From: Anaerolineales bacterium
Lineage (GTDB): Bacteria > Chloroflexota > Anaerolineae > Anaerolineales > UBA6663
Assembly (NCBI GenBank): GCA_020845955.1
Contig: JADLEU010000398.1
Location: 1-62,892 of the forward strand
Direction of reading: 5' to 3'
DNA: 62,892 nucleotides
The translations under genes were made by a program, and so were the position numbers. Positions 43,490 through 51,063 of the stretch are shown here, piece by piece. A model generated the notes under the pieces. That model was not told the origin of the DNA. It worked only from the letters and a program-made list of their open reading frames with translations, and searched no databases. Every line of letters starts with the position of its first letter. The stretch's first letter is position 1.

Positions 43490-44697
43490 TGGACGAGCGC
43501 GCATTGGTTATCCAATTGGATGAGTTGCGGACCTATGCACGGTGTCCGCTCGAGTGGTTCTGGGAGAGGCGCGCCGGCGTGGCGAGGCCTCACACCATTG
43601 CGGCTTTGGTGCCGACCGCAATTCGAACCGGGCTCGCCTTCTACTACGGCGGCCATGCCGAAAGCCTGACGGCCGCGATCGGCCTGGTCTGGCATGATTG
43701 GTGCGAAGGGTGGGGCGAAGCGGCCTTGGCCCGCGACCTGGCCCGGTATGCTGATGGCCGCGCCAGAATCCTGGGCCTATTTTTGGCCGGCCGGATCCAG
43801 CGGCCCGATGGCGGTCGCTACGCTGTGCCCGAGATGACCAGTGAGTACCGAACGCGGATGCACTCAGCAGGGTTGTCGACCCTTGGCCGAAGCCTGGACG
43901 ACTTCGCGCGCACACACGGCCTCCTGGCGCCTGACGTGGGCGACCGGCCTGGAAGTGCGTTCGGCGATGCCTTCGCCGAGGGCTTGAGCATGGCGGAGCG
44001 CGTGGCGCCTGACCTGCCCGCACCAGGCGTCGTGCTCGGTTGGGAGGTGCCCTTCGAAGCGAATCTGGGCAACGGCATGTGTCTCCAGGGGACGGCCGAC
44101 CTGTTGGTCAAAGGTGCGGCTGACCCGAAAACGGTGTTGGTCGAAGTGCATGACTTCGAACCTGCGCCATGGGTGCGGGCTGGCCTCGCCGGTCGTGATC
44201 TGCGGGTCATTGCTGCGGCGCTGGCACAACCCCCGGCTCGCCCGGACGAATCGGCTGGGGTGTCGTGGGACCGAGTTGAGCATGTTATGTACCGCCATTG
44301 GCCCACCGGCCAGACCTACACGTTTCGAGAAACCAGTTCTGGGCACTTACTGGCGCTCGTTGCTGCGATCGCCCGTGGGATGCGGCATCATGTCGTCGTT
44401 CCCCGCGCAGTGACGGGCTATGACGCCTGCCGGGCCTGCGCTTATCGCGAGAGTTGTTGGGGCAAACCCGGCTGGGAGGCGCTGCCCCTGGTGGATGCTG
44501 GCCTGCTCGGCTGGGCGGAGGCGCATCGTGACTCATTTCAACGGCTGCGCCAGGCGGTGGCCAGTGACGCGGGCCTGGCCAGTCACATGCGAGTTTCGAT
44601 TGCCGCATTGGAGCAAGTCCTACGGGGACTGCCGGAAGCCTCGCTTCTGAGCCCGGTTCGGCAGGTGCTGGAAGCCGTCGACCATGACCAATCCTGA
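43489..44697 (+). CDS. Fe-S PD-(D/E)XK nuclease-like protein (Cas4/AddB type), possibly inactive
   Basis: The product is 402 aa. Cys19 plus Cys314-x2-Cys317-x5-Cys323 form the cysteine set of 4Fe-4S nucleases such as Cas4 and AddB. The core GTAD (Asp204) and VEVHDFE (Glu219, His221) match the PD-(D/E)XK motif, but His stands where Lys is expected. It lies inside a cluster of kinase and response regulator genes, an odd place for a nuclease. It may process DNA in transfer or have become a regulatory Fe-S sensor. Confidence 0.65.
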   Translation: MDERALVIQLDELRTYARCPLEWFWERRAGVARPHTIAALVPTAIRTGLAFYYGGHAESLTAAIGLVWHDWCEGWGEAALARDLARYADGRARILGLFLAGRIQRPDGGRYAVPEMTSEYRTRMHSAGLSTLGRSLDDFARTHGLLAPDVGDRPGSAFGDAFAEGLSMAERVAPDLPAPGVVLGWEVPFEANLGNGMCLQGTADLLVKGAADPKTVLVEVHDFEPAPWVRAGLAGRDLRVIAAALAQPPARPDESAGVSWDRVEHVMYRHWPTGQTYTFRETSSGHLLALVAAIARGMRHHVVVPRAVTGYDACRACAYRESCWGKPGWEALPLVDAGLLGWAEAHRDSFQRLRQAVASDAGLASHMRVSIAALEQVLRGLPEASLLSPVRQVLEAVDHDQS

Positions 44698-45445
44698 TCC
44701 GCCACAACAAACGCTCGAGCAGCTTCAAGAGCGGCATGCTCTATTCCTGCGGACAGCCGCGCATGCGTTGAGAACTCCTCTTCAATCGCTGCAGGGCTTC
44801 GCCGAGCTGCTGGAGCCCGGCCTCCCGCCGGCGCTGGCCGAGCACTATATCAGCTTCATCAAGCGCGATGCTGTCTACCTGGCGGGTGTTGTGGATGACT
44901 TGTGCCTGCGGCACGAGCTCGCCCGAGGCCCGCTGCGGCTGTTCCAAACCGTCGTGGACGTGGGATCCCTGCTGGGCGAGCTGGCGCAGACGTTCGAGGC
45001 GCGCTTTCCCGATTGCCTGGTGTCGCTCGGCTATGCCGACGACCTTCCCCCAATCTACGCCGACCAGGACCGGTTGTTTCAGGCCCTATGGACGCTGCTG
45101 CGCAATGCGGAGCGCTGCCGGCCGGATCGTGGGCGGCTGGGCGGATTGGACGTAGCGGCGTACTTGAAGGATGAGGCCAGACGAGTGGTATTCGTGGTGG
45201 AAGATGACGGCCCGAGCGTACCGCCCGAGTATGCTGAAATCATCTTCGAGCCTCTGGCGGCCTTGCCGTCCGACCTGGGGCGACCCAGGCTTGGCATTGG
45301 CCTTGGGCTGTACGTCGCTCGCGAGGTCACTCGGCAGATGGGTGGGCATCTCTGGCTGGCTCCCTGCGTGGGTGATCCGAGCCGGCATGGCAACACCTTC
45401 ATGCTCGAAGTTCCTGTCTGGAGTGGGCAGGTGAGCCATGCCTGA
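44684..45445 (+). CDS. Cytoplasmic sensor histidine kinase
   Basis: The product is 253 aa with an early H box AHALRTPLQSL (about residue 27), DRLFQALWTLLRNAE (N box), VVEDDGPSVP and GIGLGLYVAREV. There is no input domain, so it must receive its signal from a partner, perhaps the membrane kinase two genes before. It overlaps both neighbours. Confidence 0.85.
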   Translation: MTNPDPPQQTLEQLQERHALFLRTAAHALRTPLQSLQGFAELLEPGLPPALAEHYISFIKRDAVYLAGVVDDLCLRHELARGPLRLFQTVVDVGSLLGELAQTFEARFPDCLVSLGYADDLPPIYADQDRLFQALWTLLRNAERCRPDRGRLGGLDVAAYLKDEARRVVFVVEDDGPSVPPEYAEIIFEPLAALPSDLGRPRLGIGLGLYVAREVTRQMGGHLWLAPCVGDPSRHGNTFMLEVPVWSGQVSHA

Positions 45446-45818
45446 CCTGCTCGTCGTAGAAGATGAGTTCGCCTTGGGTGAGTTTGTGCGTCGGTCGCTG
45501 GAGCGTGCGGGACTGCCTCACCGCCTGGCGCAGAACGGCCAACAGGCGCTGAGCCTGGCAGATGAGCGTTGGCCCGGAGCGGTGCTGTTGGATCTCACCC
45601 TTCCGGGCGAGTTGGACGGTTGGGGCGTATGGGACAGGCTGAGAGCAAAAAGCACACACGAGCCGCTGCGCGTCGTCGTGTTCGCCGCGGAACTGGACAC
45701 GTCGGACGAGTTCGAGGCTCGGCGGAGAGGCGCCTGGGCCATTCTCCGCAAGCCGGTGGCGCGTGCGCGCCTCGTGGAGGTCTTGCGCGACGCCCTGGCG
45801 GAAGGCGCGAATGGCTGA
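45438..45818 (+). CDS. Single-domain response regulator
   Basis: The product is 126 aa, a receiver only: VVEDEFALGEF, phosphoacceptor Asp in LLDLTLPG and the conserved Lys in RKPVARARL. Without an output domain it may act as a phosphate relay between the two kinases and the DNA-binding regulator next to it. Confidence 0.85.
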   Translation: MPDLLVVEDEFALGEFVRRSLERAGLPHRLAQNGQQALSLADERWPGAVLLDLTLPGELDGWGVWDRLRAKSTHEPLRVVVFAAELDTSDEFEARRRGAWAILRKPVARARLVEVLRDALAEGANG

Positions 45819-46551
45819 GCGGCAACTGCCTGGCCAGCGTATCTTGATCGTCGAGGACGAAACGGCGCTGCTTGTCTTCTACCGGCAGGTGCTGGAAGAG
45901 GCTGGCTATCGCATTCGGGCGGTGCGCAGCGGTACCGAAGCCATGGCAGCGTTTACCGAATTCGCGCCGGACTTGGTGATCCTGGACCTGATGCTCCTCG
46001 GCGACATGGATGGTTTCGAAGTGCTGGCGATGCTGCGCGCCCGCAGCCCGGTGCGCATCATCATCCTGACGGGTCAGATCGGCGACGCGCGCGTGGTCCG
46101 CGGGCTGAACCTGGGAGCAGACAACTACCTTGTGAAGCCGTTGTCCCGGGAACAACTTGTGGCCCGAGTGCGGGCTCATCTGCGGCGGACGCCGGCCGGC
46201 AACCTGACCCCTGAACGGATGCGAAAGCTGTTCTACTACGGTGGACTGGTGATTGACCTGGCGCGAGCCCAGGCTTTGCAGCGCGGCAGGCGCTTCACCT
46301 TTGGCGATGTTGAGCGCCGAGTTCTTGAGCGGCTGCTGCGAACCCCTGGCCAACTGGTGACCTACGTCGAGTTGATGGAAGTCGGATGGGGGATGGTTCA
46401 GCCCACGTTCGCAGGCGAAGATGCCAGGATCCTTCTCAACGTCGCCTATCGTCTTCGTCGCAAGCTGCGACATACCGAGGGCCACGACCTCATTGAGACC
46501 GTGGATAACGCCGGATTAATCATCAAGCCGCCGGACCGGGAAGCCGATTGA
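45811..46551 (+). CDS. OmpR-type response regulator
   Basis: The product is 246 aa. The receiver has IVEDETALLVFYRQVL, ILDLMLLGDMDG and KPLSREQLVARV; the C-terminal winged helix has TFGDVERRVLERLLRTPGQLV and VAYRLRRKLRH. It overlaps the previous gene by 8 bp. It probably controls transfer or pilus genes in this element (inference from position). Confidence 0.88.
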   Translation: MAERQLPGQRILIVEDETALLVFYRQVLEEAGYRIRAVRSGTEAMAAFTEFAPDLVILDLMLLGDMDGFEVLAMLRARSPVRIIILTGQIGDARVVRGLNLGADNYLVKPLSREQLVARVRAHLRRTPAGNLTPERMRKLFYYGGLVIDLARAQALQRGRRFTFGDVERRVLERLLRTPGQLVTYVELMEVGWGMVQPTFAGEDARILLNVAYRLRRKLRHTEGHDLIETVDNAGLIIKPPDREAD

Positions 46552-46554
46552 GCC

Positions 46555-47097
46555 ATGAGCACCGAAGCAGCGACTCTCCTCAGCGTTGGCACGCGGTTTG
46601 CTGTGACAGGCGTGTTGTTGGTTCTGGCCGTCCAGGACCTGCGCCACAAACGTCTACCGAATGCCCTGATGCGGCCGGCCGTGATCGCTGGGTGGATCCT
46701 ACTGCTGGCGCGGTTGGTGCTGGGCCAAGTCATGGGAACACAGGTGGCGGTCACTGCGCTGACTGCAATCGTTTGCCTCGGGCTTTGGTGGCTACATGCC
46801 TTTGGTGGCGGTGACATGAAGCTCGTGATGGCCCTAGTTGCGCTGTTCCCAGACCATCGCCTGGTCTACGTGCTTCTGACGGCAGGGCTGCTTGGCTCAT
46901 TGCTGGCACTGATTGTTTGGGAAGGACAGGCCGGCGTGCAACGCCTGTCGGCGCTGTTTGTTATGGTGAGTCAGGGCGTGTGGCCGGGCCGGAGCGAGGT
47001 CGCCGCTGCGTATCGAAGGCGTGGCCGGCCGATCACATTTGCGTTCAGCATGGGCGCCGTTGTGTATGTGTGGCTTGTGTGGCCAGGGTGGGTCTGA
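46555..47097 (+). CDS. tadV: TadV/CpaA-type prepilin peptidase
   Basis: The product is 180 aa with about six membrane segments. The two catalytic aspartates are Asp28 (VQDLRHKRLPN) and Asp87 in GGGDMK. It lacks the N-methylase domain, as in TadV. It should cut the Flp pilin of 27405 and the pseudopilins, though its gene is 19 kb away among regulatory genes. Confidence 0.88.
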   Translation: MSTEAATLLSVGTRFAVTGVLLVLAVQDLRHKRLPNALMRPAVIAGWILLLARLVLGQVMGTQVAVTALTAIVCLGLWWLHAFGGGDMKLVMALVALFPDHRLVYVLLTAGLLGSLLALIVWEGQAGVQRLSALFVMVSQGVWPGRSEVAAAYRRRGRPITFAFSMGAVVYVWLVWPGWV

Positions 47098-48185
47098 TGC
47101 CAGATATACCGCCCAGCATTCGCCTGCCCAATACAGACGCCTTCCGACCACAGAACTTGTGGGAGACCGTCCAGGCCTTCAACCAGCGACTGCGCTCGGG
47201 CAACCTAGAGAACTACCGGCCTGCGCCGCTTGGCTTTCCGCAGCTCGACGAATGCCTGGGCGGCGGCCTGCGCGCCGAGGATCTGTGCCTGGTGGGCGGG
47301 ATGCAGAACGTGGGCAAGACCATCTTCGTGCTGCAGGTGGCGCGCAACCTGGCCGCTACCGGTGGTGTACTGCCCATCCTGGTCTGCTACGAGCACCGGC
47401 CGGAGACTCTCCTACACCGCTTGCTCTGCCTGGAGTCGGTCGACAATGCCGACAGCCCGGACCCGCAGGGCGTGACGCGCGATGCCATTGAGAAGGCAGT
47501 GCTGGCCTACTACGACGCGCACCCCTCGCGCGAAGCGCGCCAGGGCCTGGACCTGGATTGGCTGCTGGCCAACGTGCCTGGCGTGGATCGCGCTTGGTAC
47601 CGCCTGCGCGAATACCTTTGGCGATTGTGGTTGGTGGCTGGTGATGGGCTGGAAACCACCCTGCCGGTGCTGCACGAATACGTCCGCATGGCCCAGCACC
47701 AGGGATTTGCCCGAATTATGTTGATCGTGGACTACGCCCAGCGTGTTCCGCTGCAGCCCAGGTTGGGGGGCGCCGAGCTCACGGACCATCAGCGGATTGA
47801 CCTGGTAATGCGCGGGCTTAAGGCAATAGCGATGGAACTCGGCGTGCCGGTGATGGCCGTGGCTGCCGCTGACGAAGCGGCGCTAAGGCGTCAACGCGTT
47901 CACTTCGAGGATCTGTGGGGGCCGGCCACCGTGCAGTACGAGCCTGATGTAGCGATAATCCTAAACCGTGATGCTCTAAGCGCTAACTCAGGAGAGCAGT
48001 GGGTGCGAATTGCGATCGAGAAGAACCGGCATGGACCATCAGAATCCGAACACCGCGTTCGGCTGCTTGGAAGGCAGTACCGCCTAGCGAAGCACGGCAC
48101 GCCTGTAAGAGGAGTTGAGAGTCATCAATGGGAACGGTTGCGCATGAAATCTGACGCCGACTGCGCCCAAGGATCTGGCCTGTGA
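47097..48185 (+). CDS. DnaB-like replicative helicase ATPase domain protein
   Basis: The product is 362 aa; the start overlaps the previous stop (TGATG). It has the DnaB/KaiC-type core: a GFPQLDECLGGGLRAEDL lead, Walker A GGMQNVGKTIF and Walker B MLIVDYAQRVPL, then AIAMELGVPVMAVAA. The N-terminal DnaB domain that binds primase is missing. Together with the primase-like gene at 40918 it forms a small replication set. Confidence 0.82.
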   Translation: MPDIPPSIRLPNTDAFRPQNLWETVQAFNQRLRSGNLENYRPAPLGFPQLDECLGGGLRAEDLCLVGGMQNVGKTIFVLQVARNLAATGGVLPILVCYEHRPETLLHRLLCLESVDNADSPDPQGVTRDAIEKAVLAYYDAHPSREARQGLDLDWLLANVPGVDRAWYRLREYLWRLWLVAGDGLETTLPVLHEYVRMAQHQGFARIMLIVDYAQRVPLQPRLGGAELTDHQRIDLVMRGLKAIAMELGVPVMAVAAADEAALRRQRVHFEDLWGPATVQYEPDVAIILNRDALSANSGEQWVRIAIEKNRHGPSESEHRVRLLGRQYRLAKHGTPVRGVESHQWERLRMKSDADCAQGSGL

Positions 48186-48262
48186 CGTGACTCCAAAGTG
48201 GCGATAAGCGTTGACTGTCCCTAGAGATGTCCGGCCCGATGTATCCAATGTGCGGCGCGACC

Positions 48263-48483
48263 ATGAAATGTCAAATGACGGCGTTGGTGACCCATGTGAA
48301 GTGCTATGTGGCCCTGCGCCTCATCGGGATAGGGCGGCGTTTCTGAGCGGCGCGCGAGAAGAAGGGGCTCTCGCAGGCGGCCCAGGTGTTGGGCTGCACG
48401 CGCGTGACCTACAGCCGCATCTTGTCCGGCTGGCGGTCGTTTGGATTAGGCCAGTGCCAATCTTTGGCGACACAGGGGCGGCT
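48263..48483 (+). pseudogene. Remnant of an HTH-coding gene
   Basis: Reading from the ATG at 48263, the frame meets TGA at 48344-48346 and then continues with EKKGLSQAAQVLGCTRVTY and SRILSGW, an XRE-like helix-turn-helix. The in-frame stop and the repeat array that follows suggest a decayed gene. Confidence 0.4.
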
Positions 48484-48570
48484 TAGGCCAGTGCCAGACT
48501 ATTCATTCACCCTTACGTTGAGGGTCGGGCCGCCAGTGCCAAACTTCAGGCGCACAGTGCCAAACTTTAG
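48446..48570. repeat. Four-copy CAGTGCCAAACTT repeat array
   Basis: Copies begin at 48452, 48489, 48534 and 48555. The first two share the 14-mer TTAGGCCAGTGCCA (48446-48459 and 48483-48496); the last two share CAGTGCCAAACTT exactly. Spacing is 37, 45 and 21 bp. It lies about 100-210 bp before the first HTH gene and could be an operator array, iterons or ends of a lost insertion. Confidence 0.6.
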
Positions 48571-48663
48571 AAGAACCTACAAACAAAGCCCCTGGCAAGG
48601 TATTGCGTAGAGTGATATAGTATGCTCACTTCACACTACGGCACTGAATGCCCAGAGGAAAGC

Positions 48664-49059
48664 ATGGCCCGCGCCCTCACTCTCGCTGAGAAAATCCAAA
48701 TCCTCTTTGATTACGGCGACTCCCGGGGGATTTCCCCGGCCTACCGTGCCATCGCGGAGGCAACAGGCGAAAACGCCACCAATATTCGGAAAATCCATCG
48801 GGGCGAGAACAAGAACCCTGGCCTCAAAATACTGCGCGCCCTCGTCAAGTACTTCGGCGTCGGGCTGAGTTACTTCGATTACGACACGCGGGCCGAATGC
48901 GAGGCCTATTTGGCCCAATACGCGCCGGCGCGCGAAGTGGACGAAATCAAGTTGCGGGCCAACGGGATGTCGGAGGATGGTCTGGCTGCAGTGCGCAGCA
49001 TGCTCGACTACGTGCGCAAGGCTGAAGGTTTGCCGCCACCAAAGACACCCGAAAAGTAG
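48664..49059 (+). CDS. XRE-like HTH regulator 1
   Basis: The product is 131 aa. The HTH region has SPAYRAIAEATGENATNIRKIHRGEN and then LVKYFGVGLSYFDYDT, as in the XRE regulators that accompany ImmA peptidases. The ATG at 48664 follows GAGGAAAG. It is a paralogue of the next gene; the C-terminal helix VRSMLDYVRKAE is shared. Confidence 0.75.
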   Translation: MARALTLAEKIQILFDYGDSRGISPAYRAIAEATGENATNIRKIHRGENKNPGLKILRALVKYFGVGLSYFDYDTRAECEAYLAQYAPAREVDEIKLRANGMSEDGLAAVRSMLDYVRKAEGLPPPKTPEK

Positions 49060-49095
49060 CGACTGGCCCCTGAGTTGGCAGGGTGGGAGGCGCCG

Positions 49096-49482
49096 ATGGC
49101 AAGGAGAATGACGTTGGCTAGGCAGCTTGAGCTGCTGTTCGAGTATGGCAGGGCGCGCGGGCTGCCGGTGACATACCGGGCCATTGCGGAGGCCACCGGC
49201 GAAACCGCTTACATCCTGCGCAAGCTCTATATAGGCGAAAACACGAACCCAGGGCTCAGGACCATCGCGGCCATTGCTAGGTACTTTGGCGTCGGGCTTG
49301 ACTACTTCCAGTGCACCACCAGGGCGCAGTGCAAGGATTTCTTGAGTGGTGCCGGTCCGGGCGGGCACAAGGATGCCATTACCCGGCAGGCGGCTGACCT
49401 CTCTGAAGAAGGGGTGGCCACCGTACTGTCGATGATTGAGTACGTCCGGCGGGCCGAGAAACTGCCAGCGATTCGGGAGTAA
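49096..49482 (+). CDS. XRE-like HTH regulator 2
   Basis: The product is 128 aa and shares YRAIAEATGE, GENTNPGL, YFGVGLDYF and VLSMIEYVRRAE with the preceding gene. The ATG at 49096 follows GGGAGG. Tandem duplicates with different recognition residues (NATNIRKIHRG against TAYILRKLYIG) suggest two operators or a heterodimer. Confidence 0.75.
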   Translation: MARRMTLARQLELLFEYGRARGLPVTYRAIAEATGETAYILRKLYIGENTNPGLRTIAAIARYFGVGLDYFQCTTRAQCKDFLSGAGPGGHKDAITRQAADLSEEGVATVLSMIEYVRRAEKLPAIRE

Positions 49483-49536
49483 CGACCGGCGTGTGGTGCG
49501 CGTTGGTGTTGAAGTGTCGACAAGGCTGGTAACCGC

Positions 49537-50064
49537 ATGAGCCCCGGAACACTGCAAAGGTATCTCGCCGAGGAGCTGGACGGGTGGGATTACGACTTCT
49601 CGCGTTTTGAGATATCGGACTTCATCGCCTGGGTGGCCGCTCGGCACGGAAAACCAATTCACCTCGTCCCCTGGCGTCTGCCACCGGAGCTATTTGGGGC
49701 CTGGGTGGTCAACGACTCCGCCGACTATGTCTTCTACGAGGCGGGACCCCTCCACGTCCACACGGTCCACATCATCCTTCACGAGCTGTGCCACATCTTG
49801 CTTGGACACCGCACCGTACATGCTGGCAGGGAGCTCGACGCACTCTTGACGGACAGGGGCCCACGGATTGAGGCTCAGGCAGCTCTTCGTTCCCTCCTTC
49901 GGCAGAGCGCCACGGACGAGCAAGAGCTTGAAGCCGAGACCCTGTCAACCTTGATTCAGCAGCGTGTCTATCAGCGAGCGGGTATCGCTGCGCTGAGCCA
50001 TGTGAGTGACGTTGATGCGATGCGGCAGTTCATGCAAGGCTTGGGGATGGATGAGGCCGAGTAG
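49537..50064 (+). CDS. ImmA/IrrE family metallopeptidase
   Basis: The product is 175 aa. The zinc peptidase motif HELCH sits in VHIILHELCHILLGH (about residues 83-97). Acidic residues further on (ATDEQELEAETL) supply the third ligand region. In this family the peptidase cuts a partner XRE repressor upon a signal. The two HTH genes just upstream are the natural substrates. Confidence 0.85.
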   Translation: MSPGTLQRYLAEELDGWDYDFSRFEISDFIAWVAARHGKPIHLVPWRLPPELFGAWVVNDSADYVFYEAGPLHVHTVHIILHELCHILLGHRTVHAGRELDALLTDRGPRIEAQAALRSLLRQSATDEQELEAETLSTLIQQRVYQRAGIAALSHVSDVDAMRQFMQGLGMDEAE

Positions 50065-50079
50065 GAGCGGGCCACGTCG

Positions 50080-51063
50080 ATGAATGGCATCGCCGCGCTG
50101 GTGGGCTGGGCCATGATCCTCTGGCGGCTCCCCCGCGTTCAGCTTCACTCCGCTCACGCCCGGTACACGTTTGCCACGCTGGTCTGCTTCACCCTGGCCG
50201 CCACCTTTAGCACGCCGCTTGTCATAGCATGGGTGGATGGTAGAACTGGCCTGCCCGGCCTGAGCTTCGTTACAGAGTACCTATTCGCCATCGCTGCCGC
50301 CGTGGTGTGGGCTTTGAGTTGTCTGAGCCTGGACAACACGCTCCTTTCACGAGGCTGGTTGCTTTGGTTGGCACCCGTGGTTATGGCCTGCCTGTTGGCC
50401 ATTTGGTGGTTTTTCCAACCCGAGCTTAGGGCAGAAAGCCTCAGCAGATCAGATGGTGAAATCCTTTTGACCGTCCTGGCGCAAGGTTATGCGTTCGCCA
50501 TCGTGACGAGTATCGCCGTACCTGCCCTTGCGCGCCGGGTAACCAATGAAACAGCGCTTCCCATCCGGCTGCGCCTTGTGTGCATCCTGGCAACGCAGGT
50601 TATCCTCGCCGTATGGCTCGGCGCTACGATGACGCTTGGCCCTCTTGTGCTATTCGGTGTTGCGCCTCGCAGTTCTTCCTTCTCATTCGTAAACGTTCTG
50701 ATCGGCCTAATGATCCTGGCCTACACCATGTCGCTGTTGCCGCCGCCAGCTCTTGTGTACGTGGCGAAGCGGATGATCCGTGTGAGAGACTGGATTGCAC
50801 TGCGCCGATTGCGCGGTGTTGAGCGGCGTATCGCGCGAATTCTGGATGTCGCGCCCATTGGCATCTCCCGAGAGGAGGCGTGGGATGCGCCTGAGTATGC
50901 TCTATACCGCGTGACCATTGCGATCCTCGACCGTCGTAAGTCTCTAGACGCGGCAGCGAGTGACAGCGCCAAGCGCCTCGGCTGGCGGCTCAATGAATTG
51001 GTGACGACCACGCCCGACTACTTCCAGCTCGTTCGTGAGCTGCAGCGCATTGATGCTCGATGA
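50080..51063 (+). CDS. DUF6545-like (MAB_1171c-type) membrane protein
   Basis: The product is 327 aa. Seven hydrophobic segments fill residues 1-235, then a cytoplasmic tail of about 90 residues rich in Arg (WIALRRLRGVERRIARIL). The layout and the ALYRVTIAILDRRKSL region recall the MAB_1171c putative transporters often found next to ImmA and XRE genes. The tail could be a signalling part. Its stop overlaps the next start. Confidence 0.7.
   Translation: MNGIAALVGWAMILWRLPRVQLHSAHARYTFATLVCFTLAATFSTPLVIAWVDGRTGLPGLSFVTEYLFAIAAAVVWALSCLSLDNTLLSRGWLLWLAPVVMACLLAIWWFFQPELRAESLSRSDGEILLTVLAQGYAFAIVTSIAVPALARRVTNETALPIRLRLVCILATQVILAVWLGATMTLGPLVLFGVAPRSSSFSFVNVLIGLMILAYTMSLLPPPALVYVAKRMIRVRDWIALRRLRGVERRIARILDVAPIGISREEAWDAPEYALYRVTIAILDRRKSLDAAASDSAKRLGWRLNELVTTTPDYFQLVRELQRIDAR

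Noticed and set aside
43489-44697. Cas4 of a CRISPR system
   Set aside because: No Cas1, Cas2 or repeat array exists in the window, and the catalytic Lys is replaced by His.
48446-48570. CRISPR-like array
   Set aside because: Repeats are only 13-14 bp, imperfect and unevenly spaced, and no cas gene is present; the Cas4-like protein at 43489 is not near enough or typical.
48347-48610. Second selenocysteine candidate at TGA 48344
   Set aside because: The stop is not next to a Cys and not in a redox motif, and the following frame runs into repeats; simple decay explains it better.
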